Assembly (NCBI RefSeq): GCF_000262245.1
Contig: NZ_AJSX01000027.1
Coordinates: forward strand, 1-62,047
Length of the DNA: 62,047 bases
Direction: 5' to 3'
Source of the DNA: Pasteurella bettyae CCUG 2042
Lineage (GTDB): Bacteria; Pseudomonadota; Gammaproteobacteria; Enterobacterales; Pasteurellaceae
Shown: positions 1 to 10,546 of the stretch, in pieces
Position numbering within the stretch: the stretch's first letter is position 1
Layout of the letters: the number at the start of each line of letters is the position of its first letter
Notes under the pieces: model-generated
The model's input: only the letters and a program-made list of their open reading frames with translations
Told to the model about the DNA's origin: nothing
The model's database searches: none
Program-made: the position numbers and the translations under genes

Positions 1-94
1 AAAAATTTAAAATTTTTTTTGCTTTTGCATATTAATCAACCAATTTAGATTGTTTTGTGCACAGATTACCAGTAAAGTAATTCATTATTTACTC

Positions 95-100
95 TATAAT
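95..100 (+). promoter_or_regulatory. candidate -10 box of the DUF5718 gene
   Basis: A TATAAT hexamer lies 12 nt upstream of the ATG at 112. No good -35 box is visible at the right distance, so this is only a candidate promoter. The rest of the first 111 bases holds no gene. Confidence 0.35.
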
Positions 101-111
101 AGGTATAAGAA

Positions 112-935
112 ATGAAATATAAAAATATTATTGGCTTAGGTGTAGCTGGGAATTTTGCTGGTCATTTAGAGCAAGCTGGAGAAGCTGCGGACTTTGTTGC
201 TGTAAAAACTGATGAAAAAATCCAACCTAAAGCAATCTTCCCTTTTTATGTACCCTCTGAAAAAGCAGGTTTCTTATCCATTTATCCTTTAAGTTCAGAT
301 ACGCTGTCCCCCCTGGTGGTGACTCAGATAATCTTCAAATTGAACCTGAATTGGCCATTCTATGTGATATCGTCTATGAAAATAATAAAGTGGTTAATTT
401 AATACCCTGTGCATTTGGTGCTTATAATGACTGTTCTATTCGTCGTCCAAATGCAAATAAAATTTGTGAAAAGAAAAACTGGGGAGCAAATACTAAAGGT
501 CTATCAAACACCTTGTTCACATTAACAAGCTTTAAAATAGGATGCGAAGCAGATCAATATCATATTGCCTGTTTTCATGAACGTAATGGTGAAACTAATG
601 TATATGGCGTGGATAGCCCTGTGACTGGCTATAGTTATTTTCACGAAAAATTGCTTAATTGGATTATAGATCGTATGAATATTCAGCCAGATCAGGGGCC
701 AATGAACAATATTGCTGAATTAATCGCTTTGGCTAACTATCCTAAACAAGCGATTATCAGCGTAGGTGCAACTCGTTATACTAAATTTGGTGAAACACAT
801 TATTTACAAAAAGATGATACCAGCATTGTTGTGGTGTATAACGCTAATAGTTATACACCACAACAAATTGAAGATATGGCAAAAACTAAAACTTTCCCGA
901 GTGATGTTTCTGCATTGATCCAGAAAGTTATCTAA
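112..935 (+). pseudogene. DUF5718 family protein, frameshifted in a C6 tract
   Basis: Two overlapping reading frames make one protein of about 274 residues. The first runs from the ATG at 112 through the sequence IIGLGVAGNFAGHLEQAGEA. The second starts being meaningful near 312 and runs to the TAA at 933-935. Adding one C to the run of six C at 308-313 joins them as SDTLSPPGGDSDNLQIEPELAILCD without a break. I recall the family as DUF5718, a conserved Pasteurellaceae/gammaproteobacterial protein of unknown function with a fumarylacetoacetase-like look; no biochemical role is assigned. The gene is followed by an inverted pair of uptake signals. The break could be a real mutation, slippage in a homopolymer (possible phase variation, though six C is short), or a sequencing error. 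Confidence 0.7.
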
Positions 936-942
936 TCTTCAA

Positions 943-984
943 TAAAAGTGCGGTAAAATTTTTTAAAATTCCACCGCACTTTTA
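943..984. terminator. inverted uptake-signal pair, likely bidirectional terminator
   Basis: AAGTGCGGT at 946-954 and its complement ACCGCACTT at 973-981 form a stem between two convergent genes. The arms are flanked by A- and T-runs, so each strand ends in a T-rich tail. Paired uptake signals used as terminators are well known in Haemophilus. Confidence 0.75.
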
Positions 985-1003
985 TTTATCTATAATATAG
1001 TAG

Positions 1004-1945
1004 CTACCTACCTTTTCTCAACGACACTTCACCGCCATTAAATTTCATGATTTCGCCAGATTCTGTTTTAATAACAATGTAACCTCTCTCATCAATGCCT
1101 TGATTGACTCCGACAATAATCTGTTTATCCGTAATGATATTAACGAGTTCATTAATAGCAAAATCCATTTCACTCCATTTCTTACGAAAAGTTTCGTCTA
1201 TTCCATGCCGTTCAAACTGGTTTAAATACTGATATAGTTTATTAACAACCTGAATAACTAATTGATTGCGATCTAAGTGCGGTAGAGATTCACATAATTC
1301 TGCCCAAGGTTGATCAATAAGATGCTCCTGTTTAGGCAAAGACAAATTAATACCGATTCCAACAATTACATTTAATAAACCATTTTTTCGATTAGCAATT
1401 TCAATTAGAATTCCCGCCAATTTACGCCCCGATAAATAAAGATCATTGGGCCATTTTAAATTTATTGTATTTGCCCCCGCACTTTTTAATGCATCCGCAA
1501 TCGCCATACCAATCACAAGGCTTAACCCATCTAAAGATTTTCTAGGATCAAAGGTCCAATAAAAGCTCATAATTAACTGACCTGCAAAAGGTGATAGCCA
1601 TTGACGCCCTCTTCGACCTCGCCCAGCTGTCTGGTGTTCAGATAAACATAAATCGCCTTTTTTTAATTCATCCAAATGTTCAATAATATATTGATTAGTC
1701 GAATCAATAATCGGTTTAATAATCACATTGCTTGGTTTTAATGCCTCAGATAAACGGCGTTGATCTAATAAATCTAATTGAGGAATTAATTGAACATCAT
1801 TTAATGAACTATGAAAATGGAGGCCTTGAAATTGTAATGTTTCAAGTTGATCGAGTAAGTCTATTTTTGAAAGGTTTAAAAGTGCGGTAAGTTCTTCAAA
1901 AGAATGCGGCTGCCCATCCGCTAAAACTTCTAATAAGGTAGACAT
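1004..1945 (-). CDS. birA: Bifunctional biotin--[acetyl-CoA-carboxylase] ligase / biotin operon repressor
   Basis: BirA activates biotin with ATP and attaches it to the biotin carboxyl carrier protein of acetyl-CoA carboxylase. The two-domain form also represses biotin synthesis genes. Residues 1-60 look like the winged helix DNA-binding domain. The catalytic core follows, with the biotinyl-AMP loop GRGRRG at 108-113 and the block KWPNDLYLSGRKLAGILIE at 164-182. At 313 residues it is close to the E. coli length of 321. It is transcribed away from guaB and converges on the DUF5718 gene. A core uptake signal lies inside the gene near 1275 and another near 1880. Confidence 0.95.
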   Translation of the reverse strand: MSTLLEVLADGQPHSFEELTALLNLSKIDLLDQLETLQFQGLHFHSSLNDVQLIPQLDLLDQRRLSEALKPSNVIIKPIIDSTNQYIIEHLDELKKGDLCLSEHQTAGRGRRGRQWLSPFAGQLIMSFYWTFDPRKSLDGLSLVIGMAIADALKSAGANTINLKWPNDLYLSGRKLAGILIEIANRKNGLLNVIVGIGINLSLPKQEHLIDQPWAELCESLPHLDRNQLVIQVVNKLYQYLNQFERHGIDETFRKKWSEMDFAINELVNIITDKQIIVGVNQGIDERGYIVIKTESGEIMKFNGGEVSLRKGR

Positions 1946-2069
1946 AAATTCCCTCAGTAAAAATTTAATTTATCTTTGTATCATACTTTTAATAGAAACT
2001 GAATTTTTTTTTAAATTTTATTTTAAAATGATTTTGAACCCTGTATAATACGTCCGCAATATTTTTTAA

Positions 2070-3563
<1,494 letters not shown>

Positions 3564-3641
3564 GCTATAATAAGCGGTTAGATTTTACAAAATTTTTAAG
3601 CAATTTAAGCACTTGCATATTTAGTTAGGAGAATAAATCAA

Positions 3642-3959
3642 ATGAAAAAATTAATTTTACTTTCAGTGGTATTTATGATTTCAGCTTGCGCAAATGATTG
3701 GTCATCCAGTGGCGTACCCGATATGTATGAAGGTCAGTCCCAAGAAAGCGTACTGAAAGCCTTACAAAAAAATAATTGGGTCATCAAAAAACAAATGACA
3801 GATGAACGTGGCGATCTATATTTAATTGCTGAAGGAAAATCAACTAAGCAGTTTCAAAATATTTTTGGTGCTAGTTGCCGACAAGGCAAATTTGCAATCT
3901 ATAAAAAAGAAGGATTACAAGTTCTTGATACCTCTGGATGTGAAAATTCAGAGAAATGA
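3642..3959 (+). CDS. small predicted lipoprotein between guaB and guaA
   Basis: A 105-residue protein with a type II signal peptide: MKKL, a hydrophobic stretch and the lipobox ISAC with Cys16. The mature part is small and soluble, with two further cysteines near the C-terminus (ASC and SGC) that could form a disulfide in the periplasm. A good ribosome binding site (AGGAG) lies 11 nt before the ATG. It sits 78 nt after guaB and 20 nt before guaA, so it is probably cotranscribed with them. I do not recognise a named family and assign no function. Confidence 0.75.
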   Translation: MKKLILLSVVFMISACANDWSSSGVPDMYEGQSQESVLKALQKNNWVIKKQMTDERGDLYLIAEGKSTKQFQNIFGASCRQGKFAIYKKEGLQVLDTSGCENSEK

Positions 3960-3979
3960 TTTACTTAAAGAGAAAACCA

Positions 3980-5551
3980 ATGAACAACATTCATAATCAT
4001 AAAATTTTAATTTTAGACTTTGGCTCACAATATACGCAGCTGATAGCACGCCGTGTGCGTGAAATTGGGGTTTATTGCGAGCTTTGGGCTTGGGATGTCA
4101 CGGAAGAGCAAATCCGTGAATTTAACCCAACAGGGATTATTCTTTCAGGCGGCCCAGAAAGCACCACTGAAGACAATAGCCCACGAGCCCCTGAATATGT
4201 GTTTAACGCTGGCGTACCTGTGCTTGGCGTGTGCTACGGTATGCAAACCATGGCAATGCAGTTGGGCGGTTTAACTGAAACGTCCGATCATCGTGAGTTT
4301 GGTTATGCATCGGTTCAACTACAAAGTGCGGACAAATTATTTGAAAAATTAAATGATGATGTGACCGCTTGCGATCCAAAATTAGATGTTTGGATGAGCC
4401 ATGGTGATAAAGTGACTCGCTTACCTGCTGGCTTCCAAGTTACAGGTGTTACGCCAACTTGTCCGATTGCAGCAATGTCAGATGAAAGCCGCCGTTTCTA
4501 TGGCGTGCAGTTCCACCCAGAAGTAACCCACACCAAAAGCGGTTTAGCATTATTAACTAATTTCGTGGTAAATATCTGTGGCTGTGAGCGTAACTGGACA
4601 CCTGAAAACATTATTGAAGATGCAGTAGCTCGCATTAAAGAACAAGTAGGCAATGATGAAGTGATTTTAGGCTTGTCAGGCGGTGTAGATTCCTCCGTAA
4701 CTGCACTGTTATTACACCGTGCTATCGGCAAAAACTTGCACTGCGTGTTCGTGGATAACGGCTTACTCCGCTTAAACGAAGGCGATCAAGTAATGGAAAT
4801 GTTCGGCGACAAATTCGGCTTAAATATTATTCGTGTGAATGCAGAAGATCGTTTCTTAGACGCTTTAAAAGGCATTGATGAGCCTGAAGCAAAACGCAAA
4901 ACTATCGGCAAAATGTTTGTTGATGTATTTGATGACGAAAGCAAAAAACTCACCAGCGTAAAATGGCTGGCTCAAGGCACGATTTACCCTGATGTGATTG
5001 AATCTGCCGCAAGTAAAACGGGCAAAGCACACGTAATCAAATCACACCACAACGTTGGCGGCTTACCAGATTATATGAAATTGGGCTTAGTTGAGCCATT
5101 GCGTGAGTTGTTTAAAGACGAAGTTCGCAAAATCGGTTTGGCGTTAGGTTTACCAGCAGAAATGCTAAACCGCCACCCATTCCCAGGCCCAGGCTTAGGC
5201 GTGCGTGTGCTAGGCGAAATCAAAAAAGAATACTGTGATTTATTACGTAAAGCAGACGCAATTTTCATTGAGGAACTCTACAATTCAGGCTGGTACTACA
5301 AAGTGAGCCAAGCCTTTACTGTGTTCCTACCAGTAAAATCCGTTGGCGTAATGGGCGATGGTCGTAAATATGACTGGGTGGTATCACTGCGTGCGGTAGA
5401 AACCATCGACTTTATGACCGCACATTGGGCTCACTTGCCGTATGATTTATTAGGTAAAATCTCCAACCGCATCATCAACGAAGTCAACGGCATTTCCCGC
5501 GTGGTGTATGATGTCAGCGGAAAACCCCCTGCAACGATTGAGTGGGAATAA
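3980..5551 (+). CDS. guaA: GMP synthase (glutamine-hydrolysing)
   Basis: GuaA aminates XMP to GMP using glutamine and ATP. The start is placed at the ATG at 3980 rather than the upstream in-frame one at 3956, because [19 protein letters not shown] matches the family start and AAAGAG lies just upstream; this gives 523 residues. The N-terminal class I amidotransferase domain has Cys85 in GVCYGM, His179 and Glu181 in FHPEV. The ATP pyrophosphatase loop LSGGVDSSV is at 232-240. The C-terminal dimerisation domain is complete and ends in PPATIEWE. Confidence 0.98.
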   Translation: MNNIHNHKILILDFGSQYTQLIARRVREIGVYCELWAWDVTEEQIREFNPTGIILSGGPESTTEDNSPRAPEYVFNAGVPVLGVCYGMQTMAMQLGGLTETSDHREFGYASVQLQSADKLFEKLNDDVTACDPKLDVWMSHGDKVTRLPAGFQVTGVTPTCPIAAMSDESRRFYGVQFHPEVTHTKSGLALLTNFVVNICGCERNWTPENIIEDAVARIKEQVGNDEVILGLSGGVDSSVTALLLHRAIGKNLHCVFVDNGLLRLNEGDQVMEMFGDKFGLNIIRVNAEDRFLDALKGIDEPEAKRKTIGKMFVDVFDDESKKLTSVKWLAQGTIYPDVIESAASKTGKAHVIKSHHNVGGLPDYMKLGLVEPLRELFKDEVRKIGLALGLPAEMLNRHPFPGPGLGVRVLGEIKKEYCDLLRKADAIFIEELYNSGWYYKVSQAFTVFLPVKSVGVMGDGRKYDWVVSLRAVETIDFMTAHWAHLPYDLLGKISNRIINEVNGISRVVYDVSGKPPATIEWE

Positions 5552-5560
5552 ACTTTATTA

Positions 5561-5590
5561 AAATAAGCCCTTTTTAGGGCTTATTTTTGT
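5561..5590 (+). terminator. Rho-independent terminator after guaA
   Basis: A perfect 10-bp stem (AAATAAGCCC at 5561-5570 with its complement at 5577-5586) closes a 6-nt loop and is followed by T-rich sequence. It starts 9 nt after the guaA stop. Confidence 0.85.
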
Positions 5591-5693
5591 TATATTGAAA
5601 ATAATTTTTCTCGAATATATTTTAAATAAAAACCTATATCAAGTAATTTACTTTTTAATAATAAGTCAAAAAATTACGTTTAATAATACAAGT

Positions 5694-5782
5694 GTTGTAT
5701 TTCGCAGTACTATAATCACATCATAAGGTAAGATCATTAAACCCTTGTTGTAGCTCCCTTTTTCATTTCGCAGTGCTATAAT
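5694..5782 (+). CRISPR. minimal type II-C CRISPR array: degenerate repeat, one 30-nt spacer, one full repeat
   Basis: The full 36-nt repeat is at 5747-5782. It starts GTTGTAGCTCCC and ends CAGTGCTATAAT, nearly the known Neisseria/Haemophilus type II-C repeat. A shortened copy at 5694-5716 keeps the first 6 and last 17 nt but lacks 13 internal nt, and has one G-to-A change. The spacer at 5717-5746 is exactly 30 nt, the usual length. The repeat ends in an extended -10 box (TGCTATAAT), the feature that lets each repeat of this subtype promote its own crRNA. Transcription would run on the + strand through the spacer and the full repeat to the terminator at 5791-5825. Confidence 0.9.
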
Positions 5783-5790
5783 GGGATGCT

Positions 5791-5826
5791 AAAAAGCCTT
5801 GAAATACAGCGTTTCAAGGCTTTTTT
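5791..5826. terminator. strong bidirectional terminator between CRISPR array and cas2
   Basis: A 14-bp perfect stem (AAAAAGCCTTGAAA at 5791-5804 with its complement at 5812-5825) with a 7-nt loop has T-runs on both strands. It can end the array transcript (+) and the cas transcript (-), whose last gene stops at 5845. Confidence 0.85.
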
Positions 5827-5844
5827 CTTACATAAAAAATAGCA

Positions 5845-6171
5845 CTAAAACAGCAAAAGTTGGTTGGAATTAACCTTTTTTTCTTGCAGTTTTTTCTCAC
5901 CAACCAGAATTTCCATATTGGCAAATTGCTTTTCTGTGATAGAAATACAGCGAATTGCTCCTTCTTCAGGCAAATGTTCAACTAATCGTTTATGATGTTT
6001 TTCCATTGAATCACGACCACGCACAAGACGTGTGTAAATGGAAAGTTGCAACATTTGGTAACCATCTTTCAGTAAAAATTGACGAAACTGGTTGGCGGCA
6101 CGCATTTTTGCCTTGGTTGTGACAGGCAAATCAAATAACACAATCATACGCATAAAAACATTCTCACTCAT
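5845..6171 (-). CDS. cas2: CRISPR-associated endoribonuclease/integrase subunit Cas2
   Basis: Cas2 forms the spacer integration complex with Cas1. The start is set at the ATG at 6171 ([16 protein letters not shown]), because GGAG lies 7 nt upstream; an earlier in-frame ATG overlaps that site. This gives 108 residues. The N-terminal ferredoxin-like beta strand with the conserved Asp (VLFDLP) is present. The ATG overlaps the cas1 stop in ATGAGTGA, so the two are translationally coupled. No damage is visible in this gene, unlike cas9. Confidence 0.93.
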   Translation of the reverse strand: MSENVFMRMIVLFDLPVTTKAKMRAANQFRQFLLKDGYQMLQLSIYTRLVRGRDSMEKHHKRLVEHLPEEGAIRCISITEKQFANMEILVGEKKLQEKKVNSNQLLLF

Positions 6172-7081
6172 ATTGATGCTCCGCAAGTGGTAAAATTCCA
6201 GGTAATTTTAGCAAATCACTATTTCGACTTATCAGAGCAGCTTGTAAAGAACTTACCGTTCGATCTATTGCCGTTAAAGCATTAACTTTTTCTTGTTTAA
6301 ACAGTAGCTGATAATTCAGCACCTTAATTAAACACTGTTTTAACGTAGGTGATAAATGAAAGGAGAGTTTATCTTCATTGGCGAGCTTAACCACAAGCAA
6401 GTCTACCAATGGACGAAATGGTTCGATAAAATCGTCGGATAAATTAAAGGCATTGAGTTCACTGCGATGAAATAAGCCAATTTGCGGTAACCAGCCATAC
6501 AGTACTAATGCCCTAGCCACCGCCGAACGCATAACCGTATAGCCATAATTTAAGGCACTGTTTATTGCATTTTCATCTTCCGTACGTTTAAATCCTTTAC
6601 CAAATAAAGTTTGAAAATAAATGACCGCACTTTGAGCCTCTAAATTCTCCTTATCGCCAGATTTCACTTGTTCAGCCATTTTCAATAAGCGGTCAGATTC
6701 TATCTGAAATTTGCAAATTTTCAGCACGCTGGCTTGATTACGGATTTTCTGCTGTACAATCGCCTGCCATAGTTGTTTTTTCTGTGGCAAACTCGCATCT
6801 AGCTGTAATTTTAGCGTTTTTAATTGCCGATGATATTGATTAAACGGCAACCATTGTCCGCAAGGCAAAAATTGCTCATCACACGTTAAAAGCGTAATGC
6901 CATACAATCCAAAAGCAGACAATAACGGAATGGTAATCACGGTTTCCCGGCTTTCCACCACCACAATCGCAATATCTTCCAACGGAACAGTAAATTCATT
7001 GCCTTCCTGTTGAATTAACATCTGATTTTGGTGCAGAGATAATTTTCCACCTTTGCTAATTAGAATACTACGCCAAGTCAT
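6164..7081 (-). CDS. cas1: CRISPR-associated endonuclease/integrase Cas1 (type II-C)
   Basis: Cas1 is the catalytic integrase of spacer acquisition. The 305-residue length is typical of type II. Candidate metal ligands are the Glu in [10 protein letters not shown] (about residue 149), the His in [11 protein letters not shown] (about 205) and the acidic pair in [12 protein letters not shown] (about 218-220). It is downstream of cas9 and upstream of cas2 in the standard type II-C order. A core uptake signal at 6624-6632 lies inside the coding sequence, so the gene has probably been in Pasteurellaceae for a long time. Confidence 0.95.
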   Translation of the reverse strand: MTWRSILISKGGKLSLHQNQMLIQQEGNEFTVPLEDIAIVVVESRETVITIPLLSAFGLYGITLLTCDEQFLPCGQWLPFNQYHRQLKTLKLQLDASLPQKKQLWQAIVQQKIRNQASVLKICKFQIESDRLLKMAEQVKSGDKENLEAQSAVIYFQTLFGKGFKRTEDENAINSALNYGYTVMRSAVARALVLYGWLPQIGLFHRSELNAFNLSDDFIEPFRPLVDLLVVKLANEDKLSFHLSPTLKQCLIKVLNYQLLFKQEKVNALTAIDRTVSSLQAALISRNSDLLKLPGILPLAEHQYE

Positions 7082-7101
7082 AGATTATTCCTTAAATACA
7101 A

Positions 7102-7130
7102 AAATCCCCACACTCGTAAAAGTGTGGGGA
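7102..7130 (-). terminator. hairpin between cas9 and cas1, possible attenuator
   Basis: A 10-bp perfect stem (7105-7114 with 7121-7130) and 6-nt loop lies in the 54-nt gap after the original cas9 stop. On the minus strand it is followed by ATTTTTG, a terminator-like tail. It could reduce cas1-cas2 expression relative to cas9. Confidence 0.6.
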
Positions 7131-7135
7131 TTGAA

Positions 7136-10100
7136 TTAACGCACATTTTGTCGTTTAGTTAGACGACAAGGACGGATATTTTTGCCGAGTTCATCGACTT
7201 GGTATTTTTCAAATGATAGAGCTAATTTCACGCCAATACGATAAATCCCTTGTTTTCCTTTGGATTTTTCTAAATCGTGTTCTTTTATGACAATAGCTCC
7301 TGTTGCTCAATCTAAACCACCATAATAACCAAAGAATTCTTCTTTTTTCAATTTTACTTTGACAAGATCATTTGGATACATAGTAAAGATAAATTGATAA
7401 CTTTCATCCATTTCAAGCCAATCAATTTCATCAATATTAGCAGTTACTGCCTTATTCGGTAAAATCCCTTTCGCTACTTGCCAAGTATAAATCGGTACAA
7501 GAAAGTATTTTCCGCCTTTGGTAAAGACATCCACTCTCACCATCAACGCATTATCCGCCACGCCATTGCCATCACGTACGAGAACTCCTGATTTTTGCAC
7601 TTTTTTCACACGAACTGCTTTGACCAATGCTCCACCTTTTTTATAAAACGGCTCAATAAAGGCTTTGGCAGGATCGTTACCAAATAGCTCTAAGCGTTCT
7701 TTTAAGGCTTCATACAATGCCAACTCACGTTCACGATTGACCATATTCTCTAAATCAGCTAGTTTCAGTTGCGTTAAAGGTACTTTTAACACGCTAATCC
7801 CTTCATCTAAACGTTTCGCTGATTTAATGGTTTCCATATGCCCTTGCCCTGTCATTTTGCGAGTAGGCATTCTCGACACAAACAACGGTTGCACAAATTC
7901 GTGATTATATTGCGGGTAATCAGGCAAACGATTTTCAAGTTCTAATTTAGGATTCTCACTAAAAATACGAATCTCTACATTTTCTTTGAAAAACTTCCAA
8001 GGTGTAGGAAAATACAGAGGAATAATTTCACCTGTTTCACGATCAATACGTTCACCACTAAATACATTACCCTCTTCATATTTCACAAAGCGAGTAATTT
8101 TTTGCTGCATTGCCACCGTTGAACAAGCAATCACCACTGCATCTAAGGCATGATGGCGATCGTTATCATCTCGCACTTTCTGTAACCCCCAACGTCCACG
8201 CAATAATGCCGTAATTTGCCCATTTGAAGCAAACACTTTGCGTTTACCTTTACCCGTCAACAACATATTATCAGCAATAAAATTACACAAAAAACGAGCC
8301 ACATAACGAGTGTCGTTTAAATTCCGTTCAATAAAGCTTTTTTCATCTAATTTATGACTTAAAATATGTTGTTTTTTCCTATGAGAGAAACAGCAGGTTT
8401 GTACTCGAGCCACAAAATCTTGCCAACGTTTACTATTATTTTTGCCATCTAACCATTCATAAGGTGTTAAATTGCCTTTATTCTGGTTTTCATTGGCAAG
8501 CATACTTTGTTATTAAAGCTGTCATCCCACGTACGAGAAAAAGGCAGGGCGTGATCCACTTCCACATAGCCTTTTTCCAACAAGCGATTAGGATCAAATG
8601 ATTTGCCTGAATATAAACATTTCGATTGTTGCAACTCATACAAACGCAATTTCAAAATGTCTTTACCTTTTGGCTCGCCGACAAAATTCGGGAAATATTC
8701 TTTGAATTTTTTCACCGCACTTTCACGCTGTTCGCGGTTTTCTTCTTGCTGTTTTTCCAGTTTTTTACGATCTTGATAGGATTTGCCCACTTTACGCCCT
8801 GTTTCAATATGAATACGAGCAGGCGAGCCGTATAAACGCACCACCGCATTGATCACTTTGCGGGCTTGGGTCAGTGTGCGTAACACTACAGGATTGTGGA
8901 TTTCATTAGCTGGAATGGCAGGCAACAAACGGCAAGATTCTGCTGATTTTTTACCATAATGATCGCCATAAACTGCTGAAACCGCTTCATCATAACGTTG
9001 CCCCTGTAACATCAATGGCAAAATTTTCTGTAAGGCTTTGAGTGAAAGCTGAATAAATTTATCGAAATTCAGATTTTCCAATAACACGTTCAATACCTTT
9101 TCAGACAATTTACCGCCTAAATAATGACTAATATCATCATCGGTTTTATATAGCGAAAATGCCGTGCCGATTTCATCAAGCAACGCAGAATCATTTTTAA
9201 GCGTATTCCATTCGTCTTTTAAATCTGCCCCATCCAATGCCTTACGAATTTGGTGGTAGGCTTTCATTTCCATTAACGTGGTTTTACTTTCCACCGTTTT
9301 TTTATCTTCGCCTTGATAACGCACACCTTTAAAAATTGCTTCATCAGACAATTTTAACAGTGTCCTAACTTGAGCATAAGTGAGTTTCGCTTTTTCATAA
9401 GGCTGATCGAGCAAAACAAAACGCTCGCTATCAGTTAAAGCTCGCTCCGCTCCTTGTTCTAAAATGCGTAAATTGTTCAGTTTCGTCAGCCACACAAAAC
9501 GCTCGGCAGAGTAGCTATTTTTCGCTGCTTTATATTCGGTTGGCTCAAAAGTACATTTCCCCAACATTTTTAAAATGGCTTCACCTGCCAATGCTGGCTT
9601 TTGCCACATTAAAAGTGCGGTCAAATTTTCCAATAATTTTGAAGAAGTGTGCAGATTGCCCAATTCGGTTTGACGTTGAAATAGCAATTCCATTTCCGCC
9701 AATAAATCCAAACGGCTAAAGGTGTGCGTATAATCCCCACGCTGATTGCGAATATGCCCATCCTCCGCTTGGAATTTATGCACTGCAATTTCCGCTGGCG
9801 TACGATATTCGTCCGTCTGCAAAATTTGATGATTGGTCACTACACCTGACAGCAACGCCCCCAGTTCCTTATTTTCACTTTTGCTTTCATTTTTGCGTTG
9901 CGACAAATAGCCACGACGTTTCAATAAATGTAACAATACTGCTGCCCATTCTTGGCGTTCTAATTTGTGATCTAAACCTTTTACACGAAGTTGCCAAACA
10001 TCGTTTGGTAAAATCTCATCAACTGAAAGCAGAATATTTTCAGCTTTAAGCAAGCGTTTCGCCTTTTTAATCCGCGCAGCACGGCGTTTCACTAAACGGC

Positions 10101-10299
10101 GAGAAGAACGAGCCAAACGACGAGCTAACGCCAAACTTTCGCCTGTTTTTGCTACTTCAGCTCGCTCAAAAGTACGCACGCCCACATCAATTAAGCGAAG
10201 CGGATTTCCCTGCTCATCAATCTCCACTACAGCCCAACCCACAGATCCTATTCCTAAATCTAGACCTAAAATATAGTTTAATGGTTTCAACATATTCAT
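7136..10299 (-). pseudogene. cas9: Cas9 (type II-C, Neisseria/Haemophilus family), disrupted
   Basis: Joined, the fragments give a full-length protein of about 1050 residues, close to the 1054 I recall for H. parainfluenzae Cas9. RuvC-I is [15 protein letters not shown], followed by an Arg-rich bridge helix and the REC lobe. The HNH site [19 protein letters not shown] ends the first frame near 8507. The protein continues in another frame as [10 protein letters not shown]. The family sequence at the joint is KVLVLANENQ, so about 4 nt are missing inside the HNH domain. RuvC-III ([11 protein letters not shown]) is present. A second lesion is an in-frame TGA at 7307-7309 in GYYGGLD*ATGAIV, where the family has Arg; one CGA to TGA change explains it. 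The last 57 codons, ending in [12 protein letters not shown] at 7136, remain intact. Core uptake signals occur at 8714 and 9613. The start is at 10299 or 10293; GGGAG lies just upstream. Confidence 0.9.
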
Positions 10300-10325
10300 T
10301 ATTCTCCCACTCATTAGAATTGAAT

Positions 10326-10331
10326 ATTATA
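10326..10331 (-). promoter_or_regulatory. candidate -10 box of the cas9-cas1-cas2 operon
   Basis: On the minus strand TATAAT lies about 27 nt before the cas9 start. A possible -35 TTGATA is 19 nt further upstream, a rather long spacer. The promoter diverges from that of the tracrRNA. Confidence 0.5.
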
Positions 10332-10367
10332 GACTCTACTTTTACCATAATATCAATAGAAAATATA

Positions 10368-10396
10368 TTGACTTTCAGCTAGTGCCTAGATATTAT
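10368..10396 (+). promoter_or_regulatory. tracrRNA promoter
   Basis: TTGACT at 10368-10373 and TATTAT at 10391-10396 are separated by 17 nt, an excellent sigma-70 promoter. It places the start of transcription at about 10402-10404, a few nt before the anti-repeat. Confidence 0.8.
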
Positions 10397-10402
10397 TTTC
10401 CC

Positions 10403-10531
10403 GTTGTAATAGCACTGCGAAATGAAAAACGTTGTTACAATAAGAGAAAAATTTCTCGCAACGCTCTGCCCCTTGGACTTCGGTTCAAGGGGCATCGTTT
10501 ATAAAAAAAGCGAACATATTTGTTCGCTTTT
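10403..10531 (+). ncRNA. tracrRNA of the type II-C system
   Basis: The anti-repeat begins at 10409; 21 nt (10409-10429) are perfectly complementary to the 3' part of the CRISPR repeat, followed by a bulge and a second short pairing block (ACAA). The next part has the order known from Neisseria tracrRNA: a small hairpin, CGCAACGCTCTGCC, then a strong stem from 10469 (CCCCTTGGAC, UUCG tetraloop, complement) and GGCATCGTTTA. A terminator at 10506-10531 ends it. All functional parts look intact although cas9 is broken. It is transcribed divergently from cas9. Confidence 0.92.
10506..10531. terminator. bidirectional terminator between tracrRNA and the mutase gene
   Basis: AAAAGCGAACA at 10506-10516 pairs with its complement at 10521-10531 around a 4-nt loop. 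A/T runs on both sides let it serve the tracrRNA (+) and the convergent mutase gene (-). Confidence 0.85.
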
Positions 10532-10546
10532 GTTTAGTTTTTATTT

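Noticed and set aside
8626-8835. plus-strand frame inside cas9 rich in Phe
   Set aside because: Mirror of the Lys-rich cas9 coding strand, not a membrane protein gene.
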